64,000 nucleotides of DNA, taken from positions 17,578,309 to 17,642,308 of the forward strand of contig OY978525.1 in assembly GCA_963854835.1 (NCBI GenBank). Reading direction: 5' to 3'. The position numbers were made by a program, and so were the translations under genes. Source of the DNA: Megamerina dolium. Lineage: Eukaryota; Arthropoda; Insecta; Diptera; Megamerinidae. The notes below the pieces were generated by a model, which made no database searches, was not told the DNA's origin, and worked only from the letters and a program-made list of their open reading frames with translations. Numbering within the stretch: the stretch's first letter is position 1; every line of letters begins with the position of its first letter. Shown piece by piece: positions 13,401-24,414 of the stretch.

Positions 13401-13490
13401 TGAAATCTATAGGACTTGATCCGATTGAAATGACACTAAATATAAATGTGGTGCTATCTATTATTTAATATGTCACGACTTTTTCACACA
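10460..13490. other. non-coding stretch with simple repeats
   Basis: No gene is supported. There are GAT/GTT triplet runs near 11340-11375, a repeated TTTTTAA motif near 11908-11935 and several ATACATAC motifs. The 79-aa frame on the minus strand at 11220-11459 is the reverse reading of the triplet run. Confidence 0.45.
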
Positions 13491-13496
13491 ATTTCT

Positions 13497-13834
13497 TGTT
13501 TTTTTTTTTTTTTGACACGGCAGTTCTTAAATGTTGTACTTAAAAATAAAACCCTGAAGTATCTGAAACAACATTGAAATAATCTTGTAGGAATGTCTTT
13601 TTGTGGATGAAGGATTGATTTTAATCATAATTTCTCCAAATCTGCCTATTGATGTAGCCAACATATGACTACTACTACTTCCGTTTGACTTTCTAGTTAC
13701 TTGAAGACAAGTGGGCAAGAATAAACCATTGAATTTAATTTTTGCTATTAAATTTGTCATAGTTAGAATCTGAATTCACGACCTATGTCTCTTGTATAAA
13801 AGGTCAACACATTATCCCACTGAGCTATGACACT
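13497..13834 (-). mobile_element. tRNA-derived SINE-like unit with poly(A) tail
   Basis: On the minus strand the unit starts with a tRNA-like head (13834 down to about 13755). It has an A-box TAGCTCAGTGGG and a degenerate B-box-like GGTCGTGAATTCAGATTC, with GTCATAG and CTATGAC able to pair at 13756-13762 and 13825-13831. About 240 bp of body follow, then a run of about 16 A at the 3' end (poly-T on the plus strand, about 13498-13514). Head, body and tail in this order and a total of ~340 bp fit a tRNA-type SINE. No clear target duplication was found. A single tRNA pseudogene next to an unrelated poly-A run is the alternative. Confidence 0.45.
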
Positions 13835-14141
13835 CATGAGAAGAGAATAATCACAAAGATGGAAACTAATTTTCCTATATACAATATACCTCAACACCGT
13901 AAATTCAAATTTTTTATTTTCAGGCTTTGGCTTTCTATTTAGAATTTGAATAACAATGTGTATAGGAAACAGCAGAGACCCACATATCTCAGCAGAAGAG
14001 CGAGAAATTCTCTTAGAACGTGTGATCTTTCATTATTTCTTTAAGAGCAAAAATACCATAAACAGATTTCTTTTTAATTATTTAACTAGTTTAACAAGCC
14101 AACTCGAGCACTCTAGATTTTCTAAATTCAAACAATAGTAA

Positions 14142-14796
14142 TGCTATGTTCAAACGACGACGAAATTGCCCAATTTCTATAGACAATTTCAACATCAATT
14201 TCAATCCTTTCACACAATTATTCTCAATTTGAATTAACAACTGATTACATTGCGAGAAAATATAAAAAAAAATGTTCCTAAACATTTATTTCAATATTAA
14301 CAATGTTGCGCAACATATAGAAATGTTGTGTAGTGACCAAGCACTGCAGCGATTGCAACAGTTCATGATACTTATGGTTGCTGCTTCTCCACAATTGCAG
14401 ATCCGTACTGGTTGGAAAAAGGCAATTAGATCGGTTTACTCATATCGCTGAACCACCATCTCCTCTAAAATGTAGCTATTTCACCTTGAGCAACGTTGTT
14501 TCACAATTTTTTTCGCCTATAGCTCAATTAATACTTCCTCCGTCCTTTCATTGCAGTAAAAAAGAAACAATTATTTTTCTGCTTCTTCTTTTTTTTGCAA
14601 ATTATTCACAATAGACGCAAAATGCTGTTATTTTCCAGGGTTGTATTTTTAATGGAATTTCAATGAAATTGAGGTAATTATCTCAATTTGAAAAACATAT
14701 TTTTTTTTTTAGAATTGAGAATCTCAACTCAATTTCGGCTCTAATTGAGAAAACTGCCGAAATTGAGTTAATTCATTGTTGTCTGAACGTAGTATA
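14142..14796. mobile_element. non-autonomous DNA transposon with imperfect TIRs
   Basis: The left end, GCTATGTTCAAACGACGAC, matches the inverted right end, which on the minus strand reads TACTACGTTCAGACAACAA. After these ends both sides carry repeated 'CAATTTC' blocks in inverted orientation. The interior of ~600 bp has no transposase. Terminal inverted repeats on a short non-coding unit indicate a MITE-like element; I cannot assign the superfamily and no clear target duplication was found. Confidence 0.5.
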
Positions 14797-14799
14797 AAT

Positions 14800-16440
14800 G
14801 GAAAAAACTCCAATAGGAGGTCAAACCGATTTCTGTCTTTCCTTTTTTTTTTTAGAACAAAGTATATTAAAAAGGATTTTGAGAAATATTGCTTTTGAAG
14901 TAATCAATTGTTTCTATTGGAATGATTCAAAATTATTATATGGTTAAACCGAGCTTTTTTTTCTTTTTTGTTGGAAATTGAATATATTAGATTTCTTTGG
15001 ATTCCAGATGTATTTATGTATTTCAGAAAGTGAAACCAAAACCCCATTGTTGGCACTCTCATAATGTGTGAAATGCTTCGTCTATTTATATAAGCCAAAT
15101 TTTACATGCTTTTTTCTTGCTGGGTGTGGCTTAACAATTTCGCCGTCATACAAATAGACGTCTTAATAACAATTTTTGTATTCTTAGTGAATTTTTACTT
15201 TCCAAATACATCATTAAATATATAATCTTAATTAATTAAAATGGATTCTTAACTCGTTGAAACAATACCAGTTAAAAATATCCTCAAAATCGTATCCCTC
15301 ATATACGTAGGTATCGCACTGAGGGTTAATATATGGGTATGCATACGAAATGTGCTTCTGTGTGTGTCACTTGCTTTTCAGCCGGAAGCGGAAACGACAG
15401 CAACAACACTTCTGGCACTTAAACTTGAAAATTATATTATTGTGTTAATTTATATGTGTATGTGTGAGGGTATGTAAGTGAGAAGCGCGTACAAAAATAA
15501 CCAAAAAAAAAGGAAAATAATATGCAAAAAAAGACAAAGAAAAAAAAGGATATGCCACTGGCAACATAAATAAACATTGAGTATGTTGTTATATGTTAAG
15601 TAGGAGGATTTTATATTATCCATACGACAAAATGAGATATTCTTTTATTTTATATGAGATTCCATTTTTTTTTCCATGCTATAGTCTCTTCTCATATGTA
15701 TTTAACAACAAAATAGCATAAAATATTCAAATGTCTGAAATTTACCATAAAATCATGCACTTTATAACACGGTCTGCTGATGGTTGTTATTTGTTATTCC
15801 ATTTTTTTTTATATTAATCTTTTTTCGATGAAAACGCTTTTACCCATTCTTTGTTTGTGATTTTCTTTTTTTGTTTTGTTTTTATTTTTGCTACTTTACA
15901 CCTGAAAATCCTCACCTTTTACTCTTATTTTTGTTGGCAATTCATATGTATTACAAACATGTATACATTATTCAAAAGGATATTAAAGGATTGTTATATT
16001 CAAATTTGGCAAAACAAATCACTGCATATACCCCATATGTAGGTATAGAAGTATGTATGTATTTACAATATTTATATTCCCAAATACGTTTATAGGTTAT
16101 GAATACCAATACAAATACAACATGCTCCTATACTTGTAGCAAGCAAATACAATAATCGCAAAAATATTCGAACCTCAAGTACATCTACAAAATAGTATAT
16201 TGGGTAGGAGATGTATTTTGGCTATACTTATGGATATTGGTTAGGGCGGATCAAATCGAATGGGGGAAGAGTTTGAGGACAGGAAAAAACATAAAATTTA
16301 GATCACTTCTTTTTAGTTTTAAAAACCATTACCAGAGCTTCAATTTGAAGAAAATGGTCATTGAGTTTCTATATTAAAAAATCGGGAATTCGAGGTTTTC
16401 GGAGTGCAGAAATATTAAGTCTACCCAATTAATATTTTCA
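14800..16440. other. AT-rich non-coding stretch
   Basis: No supportable gene or transposon domain. Runs of T and A near 14844-14860 and 15504-15548 and scattered GTGT motifs are all that stand out. Confidence 0.45.
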
Positions 16441-16449
16441 CCCCATTTT

Positions 16450-17180
16450 TCCACACCATATGGTGCGACTCCTTAAAATTATAAGATCTGCTGATCTACG
16501 ACATAATGGCACTATCTTCAACAAAACTGTCATACTGTTATCGTATGCTGATGATATTGACAGAAGCGGCATGAATACTCGAGCAATCAGTGCAGCATTC
16601 ACAGAGTTGGAAAGAGAATCATGTCGAATGGGTGAACGAGGGCAAGAAGAAGTACCTAGCGTCAACAAACAAAGAGCTCCGGCGTTTCGAGCAGCACGTA
16701 ACTGTTGATAACTACGCTTTTAAAGTAGCGAAGGACATTGTATATCTTGGAGCCAGTATTTACACCAGCAATGATATTTCTCTCTCGATAAATGAAGTCC
16801 ACACTCTACAAGATATTCATCATGCCTGTCCTTACAAATGGCGCCGAGGCTTAGATAATATCTACTTCAGTTTTCGAGAGAAAAGTCTTACACAAAATCT
16901 TTGGACCTACTTGGCGCGTTGGTGGCGAATATCGACTAGAGTACAATCAGCAATATGAGCTATATATTGGCACTGACGTAATAAAGTCCATTAAAATTCA
17001 TCGGCTACGCTTGCTAGGTCATATCGAGCAAATGGAAGAACAAGCTCCAGCTGAACCGGTGTTATATTCGAAACCTGATGGTGGACGATGGAGCAAAGTC
17101 CACCACTGGTGGTAAGACGAAGTACTGGAGAACTTGACGGAGCATCGTAGAGAGATAGCTGGCGATTCATGCTAAATTCG
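16450..17180 (+). pseudogene. non-LTR retrotransposon reverse-transcriptase relic
   Basis: The first frame (16460-16640) reads through the RT active-site region: GTIFNKTVILLSYADDID, the YADD box, then AISAAFTELERESCRMG. A frameshift near 16640 moves to the frame at 16640-16800: VNEGKKKYLASTNKELRRFE, then DNYAFKVAKDIVYLGASI. Further shifts lead to FERKVLHKIFGPTWR, HRLRLLGHIEQMEE and a final block near 17150. This is the typical C-terminal half of an insect endonuclease-reverse transcriptase. The domain order is kept but several frameshifts and an internal deletion make it dead. Confidence 0.75.
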
Positions 17181-17228
17181 GCATAAATCGATTTTCGATT
17201 ATTGTGGAACAGTAATAAATAGGGGTGA

Positions 17229-17336
17229 GTGATATAATTGATCCCCATTTGGACTCCCTGTCATTATAATTGAGGTGCTTTGAAAAATTTGTTCTTCCCG
17301 CTTCAAAAGTGCGCATAGAGGGATCAAATATATCAC
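17229..17336. repeat. short inverted repeat (hairpin of ~108 bp)
   Basis: GTGATATAATTGATCCC (17229-17245) is the inverse of GGGATCAAATATATCAC (17320-17336) with one mismatch over 17 bp. It lies just downstream of the RT relic. It may be the ends of a tiny MITE or a chance hairpin; the 74-bp loop region shows no further pairing that I can see. Confidence 0.4.
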
Positions 17337-17339
17337 CGA

Positions 17340-19950
17340 GCCGGATTTATATTTTCTCCTCAGATTAATCTGCAAACATGGTTGTTTCCTATATCAACCC
17401 TTTACATGGGCTGCCATAACAAATAAAACGAAAGCTGCTCAAATATTATCTCTGAAACAGTAAAATGTATGCGATACTCCATTTATTTTTGCTTCCCAAA
17501 GCTTCCTTCTAACATACTTAAGCGTGTCTATTCTCCTTTGAGGGCCTTTCATGTTAAATTAGTGCTTTTCAAATGGTTGTAATAACTAAAAGCATTATAC
17601 GGTTCCAAATATGCGACTTTGTTAGTTTCTTTGCGAAAAAAAAAAATGCTAAAAATTATACAATTTATATATTTTCCTCTAACGAAGGCTCTTAAAAAAC
17701 TGAACCACCTTAACTCGTAAGAAAAAAATGAAATAGATACAAAAGAAGAAATACAGCTACAGTAGGTAGTAGTACTACTGATATAATACTAGTAGAAGAT
17801 GGCGAAAATATATAAATGCTGCTACGAGATGTTTTCATTTCGAATTGAATTTGCTGGTATTTTGCATAAATTTATGGATATTGAATTCGTTTTTGGGATT
17901 TCCATCGAAAAGTGTTATAAACGAGTGGGTGGAGAATATTGCCAACGCTAGAAATTTTCCAGCATGGACACCAAAAACAAACAAAAAAAAAAAAAAAGAA
18001 ATAATGCCTTTCTTTTTCTACAATTCTCGCTGTACCGTTTATATATAATTTTTTTTATTTTTTTTTTATTTTTTCCTTATAGAAATATATTATGGCGCCA
18101 AGTAGCAAATTTGCAAGCAGACAAATTATGGCTCATAAACGAAAATGAATTGGAATAAATGCTATTTCAAATATGTATCAATTTGCAATGAATTCTCATA
18201 CTTTGCATTTTGTATGCAATGAAGTAGAAGCAGGAAGCTGCTACATATCCTCCTACTACACTACTTAGGTACTACAAAGCAGCGCAATTGCTGTCGTAGC
18301 TACTGTGTATTTATAAAATATGATAAGCTATATAATATCTATGATATTTAATTTTATATGCTTAATGTAATTTTCTTACTTATTATAAGTAAAATGTTAT
18401 TGATGATTATTATCACTTCATATTGAAAAATGATATCAATTTATTTTCATAATGATATTTTATTTAAATTTATTCCATATGAGATATGAATGGATTTTAT
18501 TCCAATTAATAAAAGCGAATAGAATAGTTGTCTTTTTTTAGACTCAAATATTCAAACGTATTTCTTGTATGGCGAGTGACTTAATCTAATGCCCATTCCT
18601 ATCTAGAATAAATCTAATGAAATTAGCCATTCGCATTTACTCAGCGTCCTAAAGATAAATCAACTTACCTTTAAGTTCTTATGAGGTGCACAATAGATTT
18701 ACACTACTTCTCATACCCCATGCATCCACAGTCTTTTCTATTTTTAAGCAAATAAATCTAAATTAATCAATTTATAAATTCATAATAATAAATGTGTCCA
18801 CTCTTTATTACCAGTATTATGATCCCATAGCTATTCAATATCGACCAATTATACAATAGTATATTTTTGGATTCTTTACAGCTGACAAATGCATCTTCTA
18901 GCACATAAATTTCAAAATATTTTTGCTTTTATTGAAATTGATTTCGAAAATTAAACCAACCATTCGACTATCTTCCATTCACCCAATCCACCTGAAATAA
19001 TGCATTTATTGGAGGTAGCAATGCTTTATATGGATAGACTAGTAGTAGGAGAAAACAACAAATGAAATTGATATACACATACACATACACACACACGCAA
19101 ACACAACCAACAAAAACAAATTACCCAAAAGCTATAAATACAGCGAGACAATAAAATTGTGCTCGCTCCTTATACTAGGTATATACATATGAACGAGTAC
19201 ATTCCTTTTCTGGTCTTCCAAAAAATATGACTTTAGTGATTTCACAATGATACTCTGCTGACACCAAAGGCGTAAATTTTTCCAATTTTTCAGCAGTTCA
19301 CAGGTGTGAGTATATGAATACTATCTTATATACATAAGAATATTACATATGGATACTGACGAGTATACACGAAATAAAATATTTATGGTAGGACTATAGT
19401 ACTATAGTATATCGGTAGAAAGAAAGTAAGTAAGTTTGTACCATACCTATATTTCTCTTCTCACAGCATATATTTGTAGTAAAAATCTTATATTTTTAAT
19501 AGAATATTACAATTCTATTACTGCCGTTTTATTGGTGGTATTGGTGTTTGCTTGTTTGGTTGGTAGCCTTTGGTTGTTCCAATGCTATGATTCATCACAA
19601 TTCATATATATTTGTATGCTGTTGTTAATCGATAATGTATTTGTAGGAATATAAAGAATATAATTTTCCATTTGTATATTGATGCTACTTACAATTATTA
19701 CATGTTTTATCCAGATATATGGGATATAGATATTTCATGAAATATATAGAAATTACGATCTTTTGAACCCTACGTTCCATAATCTAAATAATATGTACCT
19801 ACCTACAATATTAATATACAAATGCTAAGCACATAGACTGAAATTTTCGAACAAATTATAAAGAATGCATAAAAAGTTGCATATTTCAAGGAGACATGTT
19901 AATTTTATATTTTCGATGGACTTTCACGTTCTTTGTATAAAGATTTTTTG
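17340..19950. other. AT-rich non-coding stretch
   Basis: No supportable gene. It has A and T runs near 17980-18075 and CA-rich sequence near 19076-19110. Open frames such as 17845-18048 and 19436-19654 lack family motifs. Confidence 0.45.
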
Positions 19951-19956
19951 TAAGAA

Positions 19957-20352
19957 TACCCCTAATGAAATTTTTTGACGAATAATTTTCTTGAACATTT
20001 AAACCCTCTAGCGACCACCCAAATGCCATTTTATTCTGACTTTTTAAAGGGTGGTCAAAACGACCCTTTCGTGAGAAAGCTAGTGGGTTAAACTGTTTTA
20101 CAAAATTATTCCTCGTGAAATTTTACTGTATGTCTCTAAATTACATTTTTCGCTCCAATATGAATTTTAAGCCATTTTTCCCCACTTATTCTAAAAGTAG
20201 TCAGACAAAATACAGCAAATTTAATATGGCCATAGAAAAAAAGTTTGGCCTGAGAATGCAAAAAGGTTTGAAGATTTTCCTATATAAGTCTAGGCTCAGT
20301 TCATGCTCAGTTAAAATCATTCCGACACCGCAAATACTGTGTCACTGTGTAA
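19957..20352 (+). repeat. second copy of the 9.76-10.21 kb interspersed repeat
   Basis: It shares with that element the ordered blocks GACGAATAATTTTCT, AACCCTCTAGCGACCA, GACCCTTTCGTGAGA, TTTCGCTCC, AGTAGTCAGACAAAATAC, GGCCATAGAAAAAA, TATAAGTCTAGG and CAAATACTGTGTCACTGT. Here only one arm is present (20143-20236). No coding capacity is seen; the 80-aa frame across it is fortuitous. Confidence 0.55.
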
Positions 20353-20725
20353 TATAAAACTCGGCGGTGCTATCGTCATTACTTTGGAACCTGACACTTA
20401 CGAGTATTATAGTTTGAGGGGCTATACAGCTATAATCCTCATGAAAATGATGAATCATGCCTTAGTAATTTTGTTCAACTAAGGTGATCAATCCGTAGTC
20501 TAATCTTCAACTCTGTCAGAACTGACACCCTTTACTAGGAAGCATAAAATCCAGATTTGACCAAATTTACAACAGGAGACACTAGCTTCAAACTTTGCAA
20601 AAGCAAAATATTTGGGACACACTTTAAAAAAGAATTCTATTTGGAAGTCCAATACAAATAAAAGAGTGCGTAAGACAACAGGCACGCTCTATTTTTATAA
20701 GAAAACTATAGGTAAAAAGTGAGGT

Positions 20726-21090
20726 GTGAGTCCAAAAATTGTAGCACGAATATATACCATCGTGTGGTGGTTATTGTTTCTATGCCTCCTTAGTCACATG
20801 AAAACTCTTAAACAAGGGGTAAACAAATGGCTGACTAAATGGCCCCACCCCTCTGTAGCTAGACTAGAAACGAAAACAAGGTGCATCCTGGTACAGCTCA
20901 GATTGGGATACAGCAAGTTTCTTAATAGTTATCTTGCCAAAATTGATGACAATATACTGTACAATTGCCCCGATTGCGGACAATGCCTACATATTTAACT
21001 GCCCATTGAACGCCACTTACCGCACTACAACTTAGGACGAAGCCTATAGAGGTTGCTTTATTTCTTGGACTGGAACTTACAGAAAGCACG
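20726..21090 (+). pseudogene. Jockey-type LINE ORF2 C-terminal relic
   Basis: The frame 20726-20998 contains TRCILVQLRLGYSKFLNSYL, then AKIDDNILYNCPDCGQ, which matches the zinc-binding tail of Jockey-clade ORF2 proteins (LAQLRSG..RLNSY...ID......CP.CG). The match resumes after a small frame change as HIFNCPLNATYRTTT and then a GCFISWTG-type end near 21080. It is a broken 3' fragment only. Confidence 0.65.
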
Positions 21091-21099
21091 AATTGATGT

Positions 21100-22525
21100 T
21101 GATATACTTTTAAGTAGAGATGAATTCTCAATGAAAATGTATGCTGACCAAAATGGAAGGTAGTAAGTGGCTGACAGATGGCGTCTACTCAGTTTCTTTT
21201 TTTTTTGCACCAGAGGATGTTAACGACATTGCTCTCTTCGTAGGAAGATTCACGTGGTTCTCGTTACTGTCGGGCGCGTACCAGCTATTATCATCACTGA
21301 ATCAAACCTAGTCTAGTAACGCCGTTGATTAGATCAGAGTAGCAAATTTGTGTGAAAACTATTTGAGAAATGAAGGCACGCAAATTTACAATACAAAAAC
21401 ATTTTTTTTAATACTAGCAAGGTCACTTATAAGATCACTTATAAGGTCAAATTATAAAAGTTCAGATAGTTAACATTATTAAACAAATCTGAAGTTAGTC
21501 GTTTAAATTAATCCATGTGACCTTGGCAATCGACTAATCTGGTCACTTATCGAAAGTATTCATTAGCTTTGATAATAGGTTGTCTAATGTCAAATTTTGC
21601 CGTCAATTATTAAAAATATCATGAAAATCAGCCAGAGATTAGCAATATATATAAATATACTCTTGTATTAAGTACTGAATATAAAAATGCTTAATTTAGT
21701 TGTTCAATTTCGATTACAATCATAAGATTTTCGTAAATATATATTTAATTAGAACTCTTAAATTTTTACACAGCATTGATATGTATTAACTAATGTTTAG
21801 ACGGCTTAAGCGGATTTTTGATTGTATCTATGGAGATACAGTGGATATATCTCGGTAAATTTCTATTATATTGCATTGGAAGATTACTGGAAGTATGAGT
21901 GATAATTATACTTTATGTAAGAATATCATATGCAGAACATGAAGCCTTATTTTCGAACTTGCTAACCCTCTACATTTCATATACACATGAATTGAATGTA
22001 ATTTATGGCTATTTGCAATAAAGAAAAATTACAATAGGCACAGTAAAAGAAGACTTATCGCAAACTAAATGGTTTCTCACAACTATTTACACACACACAC
22101 ACACACACACACAACTACATACAATAATTTGATTTTTTTCTGTAAATAAATAAGTACCCATTACACTTATGTACAATATAGTAAATACACAAGTACCTAG
22201 TCGTGCATGTGTGCATGACATCGTATGTAAACTTGTTGAAAACATAAATTACAACGATTGTCCGGCAAGTGACATTTGACATCAGCTAATGTAAAAAATA
22301 TTTACATGCTTGTAAATACTATATTACCACCAGTAGCAGAGAGGAGGGAGGGGTAGAGGGAGCTTGTGAAAGAGTAATAGAACGAAGGATAATATGCAAC
22401 AAAAGTAAAAACATGCAAAATAAAATAATTCAAATCTACAGAGAAAGAGTAACAGAGAGTGAGAGAGATCAACAGAAGTAACAGCAAAAGGACAAAACAG
22501 AAAAATAGAAAAGGTTTTGAAATAG
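21100..22525. other. non-coding stretch
   Basis: No gene is supported. A small direct repeat, GATCACTTATAAGGTCA-like, sits near 21417-21450; there is a CA run near 22091-22113 and a purine-rich GAGAGGAGGG tract near 22336-22365. The 154-aa minus frame at 22302-22766 is partly repeat copy B and partly low complexity. Confidence 0.45.
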
Positions 22526-22529
22526 AAAA

Positions 22530-24414
22530 AATCTCCTTACAGTCGGCTGGGGCCGACCAAACTATACCCTGCATATATAGATTTATATATAAAAAGTTTA
22601 CTCGAATATCCAACTTTTCTTTTATTTCCACTTTTCGAGAAACAATTTTTGCATGTACTACAAATTTACACCCGAAATATGGTTGACTTTGACGAAGTAA
22701 AAGGATTTTAAGATAATTCCGAGGCTTAGTATGGGAGCTATATAAAAAGTGGGCGTGGCTTACCATTTTCTAGTAAATCCAATTAATTTTTCAATGTTAA
22801 TCCACACCTTAAATTTGGTGTCCTACGTTGAATAGTTTCTAAGTTATGGTGGTTAACATTTTTGTTTCCTCAACTTTGTATGGGAGCCCCAATAAGAAGT
22901 GGGCGTGGTACGCTGATTTTTCGCCAGATTATTTCCGACTACGATATTAATTTAAGTGTCAATTATGGTTATTGTAGACATAAGATTGCCTAAGTTACAG
23001 CTGTTTCAATTTAAAATTTGTATGGGGGCTACGATAAACACTGGGCGAGGTGCGCCCATTTTCTGTGAGCCTAGTTGCTCGTACAATACTAATCCATACC
23101 CTAAGTCTCGTTGTCCTAGGCTAAATGGTTTGTAAGCTATGGAGCTTAAAATTTTAGTTTAATTCACTCGACTTTGTATGGGAGACCCATGAAGGAGTTG
23201 GCGTGGCACACTGATTTTCTGCCAGATTTTTGCCGACTACGATATTAATTTAAGTGTCAGTTATGGTTATTCTAGACAGAAGATTGCCTAAGTTACAGCT
23301 GTTTCAATTTAAAATTTGTATGGGGGCTACGATAAACACTGGGCGAGGTGCGCCCATTTTCTGTGAGCCTAGTTGCTCGTACAATACTAATCCATACCCT
23401 AAGTCTCGTTGTCCTAGGCTAAATGGTTTGTAAGCTATGGAGCTTAAAATTTTAGTTTAATTCACTCGACTTTGTATGGGAGACCCATGAAGGAGTTGGC
23501 GTGGCACACTGATTTTCTGCCAGATTTTTGCCGACTACGATATTAATTTAAGTGTCAGTTATGGTTATTCTAGACAGAAGATTGCCGAAGTTACAGCTGT
23601 TTCAATTTAAAATTTGTATGGGTGCTACGATAAACACTGGGCGTGGTGCGCCCATTTTCTGTAAGCCTAGTTGCTCGTACAATACTAATCCACACCTTAA
23701 ATCTCGTTATTCTACGCTGAATAGTTTGCAAGTTATAACCGGTAACATTTTTTTTAATTTCCGCAACTTTGTATGGGAGCCCCAAAAAGGAGTGGGCGTG
23801 GCACATTGATTTTCTGCCATATTATTTCTGACTGCCGTGTTAATCTAAGTGTCAATTATGGTTATTCTAGACAGAAGATTGTAGAAGTTACAGCAGATTC
23901 AATTTAAAAGAAGTACAGACACTTTGTATGGGAGCTACGCTAGAAAGTAGGCGTGGCTCACCCACTTTTGGCGAGGTTATATAGTAGTGTAATATAACTC
24001 TATGTGCAAAATATTGTTGTCCCAAGTGGTATATTATGTGAGTTATAGCAAGTTAAAGATTTTGAAAATTTCGAGGTTAGTCGCTTTGAATGCTTGGTGT
24101 GGGCGTGGTTATTGACCGATCACGCCCAATATCAATCCCCTCCGTACCCTTGGATCATAGATTACTTATGCCAAATTTCATCGAAATAGCTCAATATTTA
24201 CTCAAGTTATCGTGCGAACCAGCCAGGTGACAGACAGACGGACGGACGGACGGACGGACGGACGGACGGACGGACATCGTTAAATCGAAAATTTAATCGA
24301 CGCTGATCACGAATATATATCCATGTCTATATCTCCGGAGATTCCTTCAAGTGGACACAAACATCTGACCGAAATGAATATACCATGCATATTGCATTAT
24401 GCAGGGTATAAAAA
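22530..24414 (-). mobile_element. HINE/DINE-1-like non-autonomous Helitron, copy B
   Basis: This is a reverse-oriented copy. It starts on the plus strand with CTCCTTACAGTCGGCTGGGG (hairpin end) and finishes GGTATAAAAA. It holds four tandem units with equivalent points at 22985, 23283, 23581 and 23878. The first two 298-bp units look base-for-base identical, including the shared variants GGGCGAGGTG and AAGGAGTTGGCG. The microsatellite, seen as GGAC repeats near 24238-24275, is the longest of the four copies. It has no coding capacity. Confidence 0.7.
22985..23580 (-). repeat. perfect tandem duplication of a 298-bp unit
   Basis: Reading 22985-23282 against 23283-23580 shows the same sequence throughout, while the next unit (23581 on) differs at many places (for example CCGAAG for CCTAAG and GCGTGG for GCGAGG). 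This points to a very recent duplication inside copy B. Confidence 0.7.

Noticed and set aside
13756..13831. A functional tRNA gene
   Set aside because: The A-box and a pairing acceptor-like stem are offset by three bases from a standard tRNA fold, the T-arm does not pair well, and a poly-A tail follows. A SINE head or pseudogene fits better.
22302..22766. A 154-aa minus-strand frame
   Set aside because: Its first part is the terminal region of repeat copy B and the rest is low-complexity Leu/Phe-rich sequence from a purine-rich tract.
22985..23880. Regularly spaced repeats as a possible CRISPR array
   Set aside because: The unit is ~298 bp with no short repeat-spacer structure, and the genome is clearly eukaryotic.
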